Positions 7,996-16,284 of a stretch of 64,000 nt of DNA are shown one piece after another. Each line of letters begins with the position of its first letter. Within the stretch, counting starts at the first letter, position 1. This stretch comes from Pseudomonas putida (GTDB lineage: Bacteria; Pseudomonadota; Gammaproteobacteria; Pseudomonadales; Pseudomonadaceae), in NCBI RefSeq assembly GCF_002741075.1, contig NZ_CP016634.1:3378001-3442000 (forward strand). Reading direction: 5' to 3'. Under the pieces are notes generated by a model. That model was not told where the DNA came from, did no database searches, and worked only from the letters and a program-made list of their open reading frames with translations. A program made the translations under genes and the position numbers.

Positions 7996-9327
7996 TTGCG
8001 GTCATTGTTCTGGCGCATCCTGGCCAGCTTCTGGCTGGCCATCGCCTTGGTCGCAGGTTTATCGATCCTGCTTGGCCACATGCTCAACCAGGATGCCTGG
8101 ATCCTCAGTCGCCATCCGGGCCTCAATACCCTGGCCAGCCGCTGGACCCAGCACTATGAGCAAGAGGGTCTGGAGTCCGCACAGCGTTTTCTGGAGCGGC
8201 GCAAGCACCGCTTTGGCATCGATGTACAGGTGCTCAACGACAGTGGCGAGGCCGTGGTGCCGGGCACTTTCCCGCGTCGCGCCGCCGCCTTCGAGGCGCA
8301 TCAGCACAACGACCAGCGCCGCCTGCCTTGGCGTCGTCTGACCCAGGAGTACACCAGCCCTGACAGTGGCGAGACCTACCTGCTGATCTACCGCATTCCG
8401 CACCCAGCGCTCAATGCCTGGCACCGCGAAAGCCTGCTGTGGCCGCTGAGCGCCTTGGGGATCGCCCTAGTTGTGCTGACGCTGTTCAGCCTGTTCGTCA
8501 CGCTGTCCATCACGCGCCCGCTGAGCCGGCTGCGCGGTGCGGTGCACGACTTGGGGCAGACCAGTTATCAGCAGAACAGCCTGGCGCGACTGGCGTCCCG
8601 GCGTGACGAGTTCGGCGTACTGGCCAATGACTTCAACAAGATGGGTGCGCGCCTGCAAAGCCTGATCGGCAGCCAACGCCAGCTGCTGCGCGACGTTTCC
8701 CATGAACTGCGCTCACCGTTGGCGCGACTGCGCATCGCCCTGGCCTTGGCCGAGCGCGCTGAGCCTGAGCAGCGCCAGGCCCTGTGGCCGCGCCTGACCC
8801 GCGAGTGCGATCGCCTGGAAGACCTGATCAGCGAGATCCTGGCCCTGGCCCGGGTCGACGCCGAGCAAGCCCATGCCGAGCCGGTGGACCTCAACGCGTT
8901 GCTCGGCAGCGTGCGCAAGGACGCCCAGCTCAGTGCCCCGGAGCAGGAGATACGCCTGCAGGCGGCACCCGGCCTGACCTTGCAAGGCTGGCCCACACTG
9001 ATCGAGCGCGCGGTGGACAACCTGGTGCGCAATGCCTTGCGCTTCAACCCGGCAGGTCAATCGATCGAGATTCATGCCGAACGTGAGCAAGGGCGCATCG
9101 TCGTGAGTGTGCGAGACCATGGTCCTGGCGTGGCCGAGGAGCACCTGGCGCAACTGGGCGAGCCGTTTTTCCGCGCGCCTGGGCAGGAAGCGCCCGGGCA
9201 TGGATTGGGCCTGGCCATCGCCCGGCGAGCGGCGGAGCGACATGGCGGAAGTCTGGTGCTGGGCAATCACCCGCAGGGCGGGTTCGTTGCGACGCTGGAG
9301 CTGCCCTGCGACCTCGTCGTGGGCTGA
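7996..9327 (+). CDS. cpxA: Sensor histidine kinase, CpxA-like
   Basis: 443 residues. TM1 (about 5-29), a periplasmic sensor region (~30-148), TM2 (~149-171), a HAMP linker (RPLSRLRGAV...), a dimerisation domain with the phospho-accepting His236 in RDVSHELRSPLARLR, then an ATPase domain with N box NLVRNALRFN, G1 DHGPGVAEEH and G2 GHGLGLAIARRAAERHGG. It should phosphorylate the regulator encoded at 6662. The TTG at 7996 is chosen because AGGAGG ends 5 bases before it; the in-frame GTG at 7990 overlaps that RBS. Confidence 0.88.
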   Translation: MRSLFWRILASFWLAIALVAGLSILLGHMLNQDAWILSRHPGLNTLASRWTQHYEQEGLESAQRFLERRKHRFGIDVQVLNDSGEAVVPGTFPRRAAAFEAHQHNDQRRLPWRRLTQEYTSPDSGETYLLIYRIPHPALNAWHRESLLWPLSALGIALVVLTLFSLFVTLSITRPLSRLRGAVHDLGQTSYQQNSLARLASRRDEFGVLANDFNKMGARLQSLIGSQRQLLRDVSHELRSPLARLRIALALAERAEPEQRQALWPRLTRECDRLEDLISEILALARVDAEQAHAEPVDLNALLGSVRKDAQLSAPEQEIRLQAAPGLTLQGWPTLIERAVDNLVRNALRFNPAGQSIEIHAEREQGRIVVSVRDHGPGVAEEHLAQLGEPFFRAPGQEAPGHGLGLAIARRAAERHGGSLVLGNHPQGGFVATLELPCDLVVG

Positions 9328-9340
9328 CAGGCCTTTCTCC

Positions 9341-9413
9341 TCGCGGCACAAGGCCGCTCCTACACAGGCCTGTAGAAACGGCCTTGTGCCGCGAAAGGGC
9401 CGCGCAGCGGCCC
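9341..9413. repeat. REP-like inverted pair and hairpin after cpxA
   Basis: A perfect 16-bp inverted repeat (TCGCGGCACAAGGCCG at 9341-9356, complement at 9379-9394) has the CTCCTACA flank typical of P. putida-type REP elements. It is followed by a second hairpin, GGGCCGC-GCA-GCGGCCC (9397-9413). The pair separates the convergent cpxA and nitroreductase genes and probably ends transcription from both sides. Confidence 0.75.
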
Positions 9414-9420
9414 CAATGAA

Positions 9421-9978
9421 TCACTCGCCCCAGGTGCTGACGAAATCGGCAGTCACCAGAACAGGCGCGGTACGTGGCTCGGCCATGGGGGTACCGACAT
9501 ACAGGTAGCCAATCAGCTCTTCGTTCGCGGCAAGCCCCAGCCCCTGATGCACATGAGCATCAAATGCCATGTCGCCAGTGCGCCAGACCGCGCCGATCCC
9601 CTGGGCGTGGGCGGCGATGAGGATGCCATGGGCCGCGCAACCGGCTGCCAGGCGCTGCTCGGACTTGGGCACCTTGAAATGGTCCTGCAGGCGCGCCACG
9701 ACCACGATCAGCAAGGGCGCCCGCAGCGGCATGGCCCGCGCCTTGTCCAGCGCCGCCTGGCTGGCATCACCCTTTCTCTGGACCGCTTCGGCGAACAGCT
9801 CTCCGAGCTTTTCGCGGGCCGCGCCCTCGATGGTCAGGAAGCGCCATGGGCGCAGCTGGCCGTGGTCCGGGGCGCGCAAGGCCGCTTGGAACAGCGCTTC
9901 GCGCTGGGCGGCATTGGGCGCCGGGTCGGTCAGGCGTGGCACGGAAACACGGTTGAGCAATGCGTCGAGAGCCTCCAT
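9421..9978 (-). CDS. NAD(P)H nitroreductase, YdjA-like
   Basis: 185 residues, single-domain FMN nitroreductase fold. Motifs: the RVSVPRLTDPAP N-terminal phosphate-binding Arg region, APDHGQLRPWRFL (about 36-48), the GCAAHGILIAAHAQGIGAVW helix, and ELIGYLYVGTP near the C-terminus. The short length and these motifs match the YdjA subgroup, which reduces nitroaromatics and quinones with low activity; the natural substrate is unknown. It is convergent with cpxA. The bases upstream (9979-10136) contain the trkH promoter on the other strand. Confidence 0.88.
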   Translation of the reverse strand: MEALDALLNRVSVPRLTDPAPNAAQREALFQAALRAPDHGQLRPWRFLTIEGAAREKLGELFAEAVQRKGDASQAALDKARAMPLRAPLLIVVVARLQDHFKVPKSEQRLAAGCAAHGILIAAHAQGIGAVWRTGDMAFDAHVHQGLGLAANEELIGYLYVGTPMAEPRTAPVLVTADFVSTWGE

Positions 9979-10136
9979 GGGCTACCCTCCTGGCAGATTG
10001 AAAAAGTGCGGCCATTCTCAAGCTGCACGCCACAGGCTGCAAGCCGCAAGAAAACATCCTCTCACGCTTACCGCTTGCAGCTTGGCGCCTGCGGCTTAAA
10101 ATGGCGCCCTTTACGTTTCGAGTCAGAGCAGATCAC

Positions 10137-11591
10137 ATGGCGTTGCCGACCTTAAGGATCATTGGTTTCATCATCGGCATCTTCCTGATCACCCTGGCAG
10201 TCAGCATGGTCGTGCCCATGGCGACCCTGGTGGTCTTCGAACGCACCGGCGACATGCCTTCGTTCCTCTGGTCGAGCCTGATCACCTTCATCGCCGGCCT
10301 GGCGCTGGTCGTCCAGGGACGGCCCGAGCATGTCCACCTGCGTCCTCGCGACATGTACCTGCTGACGGTCAGCAGTTGGCTGGTGGTGTGCGTGTTCGCC
10401 GCCCTGCCGTTCCTGCTGACCCAGCACATCAGCTACACCGACGCCTTCTTCGAAAGCATGTCCGGCATCACCGCCACCGGCGCCACGGTGCTCAGCGGGC
10501 TGGACACCATGTCACCCGGCATCCTGATGTGGCGCTCGATGCTGCACTGGCTCGGTGGTATCGGCTTCATCGGCATGGCGGTGGCGATCCTGCCGCTGCT
10601 GCGCATCGGTGGCATGCGCCTGTTCCAGACCGAATCCTCGGACCGCTCCGAAAAGGTCATGCCGCGATCGCACATGGTCGCCAAGTCGATCGTGGCGGTG
10701 TATGTCGGCATCACCGTATTCGGCAGCCTGGCGTTCTGGTGGGCAGGCATGCGGCCGTTCGACGCCATCAACCACGCCATGTCGGCGATCTCCACCGGCG
10801 GGTTCTCCACCTCCGATCAATCCCTGGCCAAGTGGGACATCCCGGCCGTGCACTGGGTGGCGGTGGTTGTGATGATCCTGGGCAGCGTGCCGTTCACCCT
10901 GTACGTGGCCACCCTGCGCGGCAACCGCAAGGCGTTGATCCGCGACCAGCAGGTCCAGGGCCTGCTCGGCTTGCTCGTGACCACCTGGCTGGTGCTAGGC
11001 ACCTGGTACTGGGCCACCACCAATCTGCATTGGCTCGACGCTCTGCGCCACGTGGCACTGAACGTCACGTCGGTGGTCACCACCACCGGCTTCGCCTTGG
11101 GTGACTACAGCTTGTGGGGCAACTTCTCGTTGATGCTGTTTTTCTATCTGGGCTTCATCGGTGGATGCTCCGGCTCCACCGCCGGCGGCATCAAGATTTT
11201 CCGTTTCCAGGTCGCCTACATCCTGCTCAAGGCGAGCCTCAACCAATTGATTCACCCTCGCGCGGTGATCAAGCAAAAGTACAACGGCCACCGTCTCGAC
11301 GAAGAGATCGTGCGCTCGATTCTGACTTTCTCGTTCTTCTTCGCCGTCACCATCTGTGTCATCGCCCTGCTGCTGTCCTTGCTGGGCGTGGACTGGATGA
11401 CCGCCCTGACCGGCGCGGCGGGCACCGTCTCCGGCGTCGGCCCGGGCCTGGGCGAGGTGATTGGCCCTGCCGGCAACTATGCGACCTTGCCGGATGCGGC
11501 CAAGTGGATCCTCTCAGGCGGCATGCTGCTCGGCCGGCTGGAGATCATCACGGTGCTGGTGTTGTGCATGCCGGCGTTCTGGCGTCACTGA
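10137..11591 (+). CDS. trkH: Trk system potassium uptake protein TrkH
   Basis: 484 residues, the usual TrkH length. The four M1-P-M2 repeats of the Trk/Ktr/HKT superfamily are visible through their pore loops: SGITATGATVLSG, ISTGGFSTSD, VVTTTGFALGDY and AGTVSGVGPGLG. Further family blocks are MLHWLGGIGFIGMAVAILP and GCSGSTAGGIKIFR. It forms the K+-conducting membrane subunit and works with cytosolic TrkA, which is not in the window. The ATG at 10137 gives a membrane-type N-terminus. The 3' end overlaps the convergent AraC-family gene by 44 bases. Confidence 0.95.
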   Translation: MALPTLRIIGFIIGIFLITLAVSMVVPMATLVVFERTGDMPSFLWSSLITFIAGLALVVQGRPEHVHLRPRDMYLLTVSSWLVVCVFAALPFLLTQHISYTDAFFESMSGITATGATVLSGLDTMSPGILMWRSMLHWLGGIGFIGMAVAILPLLRIGGMRLFQTESSDRSEKVMPRSHMVAKSIVAVYVGITVFGSLAFWWAGMRPFDAINHAMSAISTGGFSTSDQSLAKWDIPAVHWVAVVVMILGSVPFTLYVATLRGNRKALIRDQQVQGLLGLLVTTWLVLGTWYWATTNLHWLDALRHVALNVTSVVTTTGFALGDYSLWGNFSLMLFFYLGFIGGCSGSTAGGIKIFRFQVAYILLKASLNQLIHPRAVIKQKYNGHRLDEEIVRSILTFSFFFAVTICVIALLLSLLGVDWMTALTGAAGTVSGVGPGLGEVIGPAGNYATLPDAAKWILSGGMLLGRLEIITVLVLCMPAFWRH

Positions 11592-12603
11592 CCGGCTCTG
11601 CCTCCCGGCGGGCACGGTACTCGCTGGGTGTGACATCGAACCAGCGGCGGAACGCCCTGTAGAAGTTGCTCGGGTCGGCAAATCCCAGCAGATAGGCAGT
11701 TTCCAGCAAGGTCATGCCGGGCTGGGCCAGGTACTGCTCGGCCAGTTCCCGGCGGGTGTCGTCGAGCAAGGTCTGAAAGCTGGTGCCCTCCTCCTGCAAG
11801 CGACGCTGCAAGGTGCGCTGGGACAGGTGCAACGCCTGCGCGAGGGTTTCGCGCTTGGGCTCGCCCTGGGGCAGAACGCGGCAAAGCACCTGGCGGACCC
11901 TATGGGTCACCCGGCTTTCCGAGAAGCGTGCCAGATACTCCCCGGCAAAGCGGTCGTGCAGCACGGCCATGGCCTCGTTGGCCGTCGGCAGGGGAGCCTC
12001 CATGTCAGCCCGCTCGAACACCAGCGCGTCATGGGGCGCACCGAACACCAAGGGCGCGTGGAACGCCGCCTTGTACGGCTCGATGTTCTTCGGCTGAGGC
12101 CCTTGGATCAACACCCGGCGCGGCTGGATAGAGCGGCCGCTGAGCCAGGTACACAAGGACAACGCACAGGCCAGCGACGCCTCGGCGCTATGGCGGGTGG
12201 GTGGCAGGTGGTCGCCATGCACGGTCAGCACCAGCGAGTAACCTTCCGGCCCCAGGCAAAAGCTGAGGTCGGCGCTCTCGGCAATGATTCGCTGATAACG
12301 CACCAGGCGTTCGAAACCCTCGGCCAGGGTACGGCTGGACATCAGCGCATACCCCACCACATGGAACGACGCTGGGCGCACCACCCGGGCCATGTTCAGC
12401 CCGATCGCCTCGTTGCCTGAAAGCTCCACCGCCAATTGCCACAGACGAGTCATGGCGTCCTGGGGAAAGCGCGCGTCAGGATCGTCGAGGGCGGCGAAAT
12501 CCAGCCCGAGCTGTTTGAACATGGCTTGGCAGTCGAGCCCTTCCAGCTCGAGCGCTTTGACAATCCCTGATGCCCAGCTGGCTGACGTGGTTCTCTCGCT
12601 CAT
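11548..12603 (-). CDS. AraC-family transcriptional regulator (Arabinose_bd-like N-domain)
   Basis: 351 residues. The N-terminal ~200 residues match the OruR/ArgR-like 'arabinose-binding' domain (LELEGLDCQAMFKQLGLDF, then MARVVRPASFHVVGYALMSS). The C-terminal AraC/XylS double helix-turn-helix is clear: LAQALHLSQRTLQRRLQEEGTS, then LLETAYLLGFADPSNFYRAF with a RWFDVTPSEYR end. Such regulators usually sense a small metabolite and activate a nearby catabolic gene. No obvious target is adjacent: the upstream neighbour is the divergent DUF962 gene. The last 44 bases overlap trkH on the opposite strand. Confidence 0.88.
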   Translation of the reverse strand: MSERTTSASWASGIVKALELEGLDCQAMFKQLGLDFAALDDPDARFPQDAMTRLWQLAVELSGNEAIGLNMARVVRPASFHVVGYALMSSRTLAEGFERLVRYQRIIAESADLSFCLGPEGYSLVLTVHGDHLPPTRHSAEASLACALSLCTWLSGRSIQPRRVLIQGPQPKNIEPYKAAFHAPLVFGAPHDALVFERADMEAPLPTANEAMAVLHDRFAGEYLARFSESRVTHRVRQVLCRVLPQGEPKRETLAQALHLSQRTLQRRLQEEGTSFQTLLDDTRRELAEQYLAQPGMTLLETAYLLGFADPSNFYRAFRRWFDVTPSEYRARREAEPVSDARTPACTTPAP

Positions 12604-12758
12604 GGCAGGCTTCTTGTGCTGACCGCTTCATGCGGCGAATCGAAAAGATACTCAATTGGCGCCTTTGGTCACTGGCCGGCCCCGACAATGACTCTAGACT
12701 CGATTCAGGCTCCGCGCCGTGTATCTGTTCACAACGCGAACCTAACGGGAGTACCGCC

Positions 12759-13070
12759 ATGATCCCTGCCACGCAGTTTCGAAGTTTTGCCGAGTTCTAC
12801 CCTTATTACCTGGGTGAACACAGCAACCCCACGTGCCGCCGCCTGCACTTCGTCGGCACCAGCCTGGTCATCGCCCTGCTCGCCTACACCTTCGCCAGCG
12901 GGCGCTGGCAATTGCTGCTGGCCGTGCCGTTCGCCGGTTATGGCTTCGCCTGGGTCGGTCATTTCTTTTTCGAGAAAAACCGCCCAGCCACCTTCACTTA
13001 TCCGCTGTACAGCCTGCTGGGCGACTTCGCCATGTTCCGCGACATCCTGCGCGGCAAGATCAGCCTCTAG
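12759..13070 (+). CDS. DUF962 / Mpo1-like membrane protein
   Basis: 103 residues with two or three membrane helices. Conserved DUF962 features: FAEFYPYYLGEHSNP at the N-terminus, the RRLHFVGTSLV helix, and WVGHFFFEKNRPATF. These His and Asn/Glu positions correspond to the Fe(II) ligands of yeast Mpo1, a 2-hydroxy-fatty-acid dioxygenase. An enzymatic role in bacteria is inferred only from the fold. The ATG at 12759 follows an ACGGGAG site 6-7 bases upstream. It is convergent with the metallophosphoesterase gene, 15 bases away. Confidence 0.85.
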   Translation: MIPATQFRSFAEFYPYYLGEHSNPTCRRLHFVGTSLVIALLAYTFASGRWQLLLAVPFAGYGFAWVGHFFFEKNRPATFTYPLYSLLGDFAMFRDILRGKISL

Positions 13071-13085
13071 AAAGCACCGGGGCGA

Positions 13086-13898
13086 CTAGGCCGGTTCGCG
13101 CAGCGCAGCCAAGCGGTCAGCCTCGCGGGCCTGGGCCTCGGCCAGGCGATAAAGCTCGATCTGCCCATCCCAGTGCTCGATCAGCGCCGTGCATGACTCC
13201 ACCCAGTCGCCGCAATTGAGGTATTGCACCTCCCCCACCTGACGGATCTCGGCGTGATGGATATGCCCGCAGACCACCCCCTGGAAGCCCCGCCGGGTGC
13301 ATTCATGGGCAATGGCGTCCTCGAAGTCGCTGATGAAGTTCACCGCGCCCTTGACCTTGTGCTTGAGGTACGCCGACAACGACCAATAGCCGTAGCCATA
13401 GCGAGCTCGCCAGTGGTTGAGCCAGCGGTTGAGCACCAGGGTGAACTCGTAAGCCCGGTCTCCCAGGAATGCCAGCCAGCGGTGGTAGCGGGTGATCACA
13501 TCGAACTGGTCACCGTGGATTACCAGCAGGCGCCGGCCATCGGCGGTCAGGTGCTCGGCCTCGTCCACCAGATGGATGTTGCCCAGCATCAGTTTGGAGT
13601 AACGGCGCAGGAACTCGTCATGGTTGCCGGTGACGTAGATCACCTCGGTGCCGCGCTTGCTCAGGGTGAGCAGCCGACGGATGACATTGGTATGGGCCTG
13701 GGGCCAATAGATGCCACCGCGCAGCTTCCAGCCATCGATGATGTCACCGACCAAGTAGATGCGGTCGGCCTGATACCCCTTGAGAAACTGCGACAGGTGT
13801 TCTGCCTGGCAATCGCGGGTGCCCAGATGCACATCGGAAATCCACAAGGTGCGCACACGTTGCTTGCGTGACGGGCGGGCGAGTTCGGCATGGGTCAT
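13086..13898 (-). CDS. Calcineurin-like metallophosphoesterase, LpxH2/UDP-diacylglucosamine diphosphatase-like
   Basis: 270 residues. All metal-binding motifs of the calcineurin-like fold are visible in order: SDVHLGTRD (~20-28), VGDIIDGWKLR (~50-60), VTGNHDEFLRRYS (~89-101), VIHGDQFD (~126-133) and VVCGHIHHAE (~209-218). The pattern fits the LpxH2-type family found beside glycosyltransferases in many bacteria. UDP-2,3-diacylglucosamine hydrolysis has been proposed for it, but Pseudomonas carries a separate LpxH, so the substrate here is uncertain. It is divergent from the AraC regulator at 14120. Confidence 0.85.
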   Translation of the reverse strand: MTHAELARPSRKQRVRTLWISDVHLGTRDCQAEHLSQFLKGYQADRIYLVGDIIDGWKLRGGIYWPQAHTNVIRRLLTLSKRGTEVIYVTGNHDEFLRRYSKLMLGNIHLVDEAEHLTADGRRLLVIHGDQFDVITRYHRWLAFLGDRAYEFTLVLNRWLNHWRARYGYGYWSLSAYLKHKVKGAVNFISDFEDAIAHECTRRGFQGVVCGHIHHAEIRQVGEVQYLNCGDWVESCTALIEHWDGQIELYRLAEAQAREADRLAALREPA

Positions 13899-14119
13899 GG
13901 GCAGGCTCCTGCGCTGTTTGCTGGAGACTGGCAGTTGTGGATGACAGGTTGGTGGCAGCGGCGTGACGGCTGATCGCCTGCCAACCCTTGGCGATCATGG
14001 GGCCGATCGCAGGCGCCCACAAAATGGCGCGACCCTGCGGCAGCGGGCGTGTACCGCGATCGGGCTGCAAAGCCGCCCCAGGTGTGTACACTGGCGCCCT
14101 GCCCCGCGAGGAAATACCC

Positions 14120-14884
14120 ATGACCGCCGGCCCCATCCTCTCCCTGCGCCACTACCGCCATGACCTGATCGCCCACAGTCACGACCATTCACAACTGGTG
14201 TTTGGCCTGGGGGGACACCTGGATTTCGAGGTTCAGGGCCATGGCGCGCAGGTCCAGCGCCAGGGCCTGATGGTGGTGCCGGCCGGCGCTCATCACACCT
14301 GCGGCAGCCCAGCCGGTAGCGATTGCCTGGTGCTGGATGTTCCCGACGCACACTGGTTGCACGAGCAATTGGGCCGCCATGCCGATGCCAGCCGCCGCCT
14401 GCTCGATCGACCTGGCCCCCTGAGCCTGGACAACCGCCAGCAGCAATTGGTCGACTGGCTCGCCAGCAGCCCGGTGGATGATCCATTGATCGCCCAGCAA
14501 GGGGCGGTCCTGCTGCTGGCCAGCCTCAATGCGCAAACCGTGCCGGCACCCGTCCAGCGGCACCTGCCCTACGCGGCATTCGACGCACATATCGAGCAGC
14601 ACGCCGCTCACCCGCTGCAGGTAGCGGACCTGGCGCGCCTGGCAGGCTTGTCCAGCGCCCGCCTGCATGCGCGCTTCGCCAGCGAATGTGCCATGACGCC
14701 GATGGACTACATTCGCCAACGGCGCTTGCTCAAGGCGCGACATTTGCTGCAACAGACCGGCCTGCCGATCGGCGAAATCGCCGCGCAGGTTGGCTACAGT
14801 TCCCAGAGTGCGTTTTCGGCCGCCATGCGCCGTGACTTTGGCCGCTCACCCATGGCCTTGCGCCGCGAGCCTGACGACAACTGA
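14120..14884 (+). CDS. AraC-family transcriptional regulator (cupin N-domain)
   Basis: 254 residues. An N-terminal AraC-binding cupin (HSHDHSQLVFGLGGHLDFEV with a MVVPAGAHHTCGS turn) precedes a C-terminal double helix-turn-helix (LQVADLARLAGLSSARLHARF, then PIGEIAAQVGYSSQSAFSAA). The His-rich HSHDHSQ segment is typical of ligand-binding cupin regulators. RBS GAGGAAAT lies 6-8 bases before the ATG. It is followed on the same strand by an EamA transporter, the likely target; AraC-cupin regulators often control an adjacent efflux gene. Effector unknown. Confidence 0.88.
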   Translation: MTAGPILSLRHYRHDLIAHSHDHSQLVFGLGGHLDFEVQGHGAQVQRQGLMVVPAGAHHTCGSPAGSDCLVLDVPDAHWLHEQLGRHADASRRLLDRPGPLSLDNRQQQLVDWLASSPVDDPLIAQQGAVLLLASLNAQTVPAPVQRHLPYAAFDAHIEQHAAHPLQVADLARLAGLSSARLHARFASECAMTPMDYIRQRRLLKARHLLQQTGLPIGEIAAQVGYSSQSAFSAAMRRDFGRSPMALRREPDDN

Positions 14885-15042
14885 CGCGAGGATCGCGACA
14901 GACAGCACGCGACAGCCCTCGTAGACTGGCCCTTGAATATCGAGCCCGCGAGAGAGTCGCTGGCCTTGCGGCCCATCGCGCGGCAAGCCCGCGCCCACCG
15001 GTACGCCAACACGCGTGGGCCATTGTCATCACAAGGACTACC

Positions 15043-15933
15043 ATGAACCACCGCACTGCCCTTGGCGCCCTGCACATCGGCGCCCTTTTCTTCGGCCTCA
15101 CCGGCGTTTTCGGCAAGCTGGCGGCCAGTGCAAGCCCCACCATCATCGTCTTCGGGCGCGCCGCCTTCGCCGTGCTCGCCCTGGCGCTGTTCGCCACCCT
15201 CGCCGGCCCCGGCTGGCAACGCCTCGGCGCTCAGGATGTGCGCCGGCTGCTGCTTGGCGGCGTGCTCCTGGCCGGGCACTGGGTCAGTTTCTTCATCGCG
15301 GTCAAAGTCGGCGGCGTGGCCATCGCCACCCTCGGCTTCGCCAGCTTCCCCGCTTTCACAGTGATCCTCGAAGGCGTGTTGTTCCGCGAGCGCATCCGCC
15401 GCAACGAGGCTGTGCTGGTGATCCTGGTGAGCATCGGTCTAGTCCTGGTCACCCCTGCGTTCGACCTGCAAAGCGAAGCGACAGGTGGCCTGCTGTGGGC
15501 ATTGCTTTCAGGGTTGCTGTTCTCGTTGCTGTCGCTGACCAATCGCGCCGGCTCTGGGCGCCTGCCGGCGGTACAGGCGGCGCTGTGGCAGAACCTGGTG
15601 GTCGGCCTGTGCCTACTGCCCTTCGCCGGCCCAGGATTGAACCAGGTAGCGACGATGGACTGGCTGTGGATCGGCCTGCTCGGCATCTTCTGTACCGGCG
15701 TGGCCCACAGCCTGTTCGTCGCCAGCCTGAGCGTGATCAAGGCGCGCACTGCCGCCGTGGTGTTCGGCATGGAGCCGGTCTATGGCATCGCCGTCGCCTG
15801 GGTGGTGTTCGCCGAAACGCCGACCCTGCGCATGCTGGCGGGCGGTGTCTTGATCATTTTCGCGATCGTGCTATCCAGCCGCATGGCCGCCGAGCAACCG
15901 CCCAAGCAGCGTCCATTGGTCGAAGGCGCCTGA
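15043..15933 (+). CDS. EamA/DMT-family transporter
   Basis: 296 residues, ten predicted transmembrane helices made of two EamA repeats (GALHIGALFFGLTGVFGKLA... and ALLSGLLFSLLSLTNRAG...). The second repeat ends with the typical GMEPVYGIAVAWVVFAETPT signature. It probably exports a metabolite or amino acid. The 158-base leader after the AraC gene contains REP-like GC-rich palindromes, so expression may be separate. The RBS is AAGGACTACC. The stop abuts the convergent SelT/W gene at 15934 with no gap. Confidence 0.87.
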   Translation: MNHRTALGALHIGALFFGLTGVFGKLAASASPTIIVFGRAAFAVLALALFATLAGPGWQRLGAQDVRRLLLGGVLLAGHWVSFFIAVKVGGVAIATLGFASFPAFTVILEGVLFRERIRRNEAVLVILVSIGLVLVTPAFDLQSEATGGLLWALLSGLLFSLLSLTNRAGSGRLPAVQAALWQNLVVGLCLLPFAGPGLNQVATMDWLWIGLLGIFCTGVAHSLFVASLSVIKARTAAVVFGMEPVYGIAVAWVVFAETPTLRMLAGGVLIIFAIVLSSRMAAEQPPKQRPLVEGA

Positions 15934-16215
15934 TCAGCGATCGTTATGGCCCAGGTCGCGCTGCGGGTCGATCTGATCGCGCAGCCGCTGCTTGAGCACC
16001 TTGGCCTCGGGGAAGCCACCATCGGCCTTGCGCTCCCAAAGCTGCACCCCATCGCAGGTGATGCGGAACACGCCACCAGTACCCGGTTCCAGGGCCACGC
16101 GGCCCAGGTCGTCGGCAAAGGTGCTGAGCAGTTCCTGGGCCAGCCAGGCGGCGCGCAGCAGCCACTGGCATTGCGTGCAATACGTGATGACGATTTCGGG
16201 CTTGGCCTGGGGCAT
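15934..16215 (-). CDS. SelT/SelW/SelH-family (Rdx) protein
   Basis: 93 residues. Thioredoxin-like Rdx fold with an N-terminal CxxC: KPEIVITYCTQCQWLLRA, C13 and C16, where selenoprotein W has Cys-x-x-Sec. The GGVFRITCDGVQLWERKADGGFPEAKVLKQ block is the second conserved part. It is presumed to take part in thiol redox exchange; the partner is unknown. RBS GGAGACGC lies just upstream. The gene is tail-to-tail with the EamA gene with zero spacing and divergent from plpD. Confidence 0.88.
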   Translation of the reverse strand: MPQAKPEIVITYCTQCQWLLRAAWLAQELLSTFADDLGRVALEPGTGGVFRITCDGVQLWERKADGGFPEAKVLKQRLRDQIDPQRDLGHNDR

Positions 16216-16284
16216 GGCAACGCGTCTCCTTCGGGGATGAGCCGCTTATACTAGCGGTCTTTGACCACGGTTTTGAGACTCACG

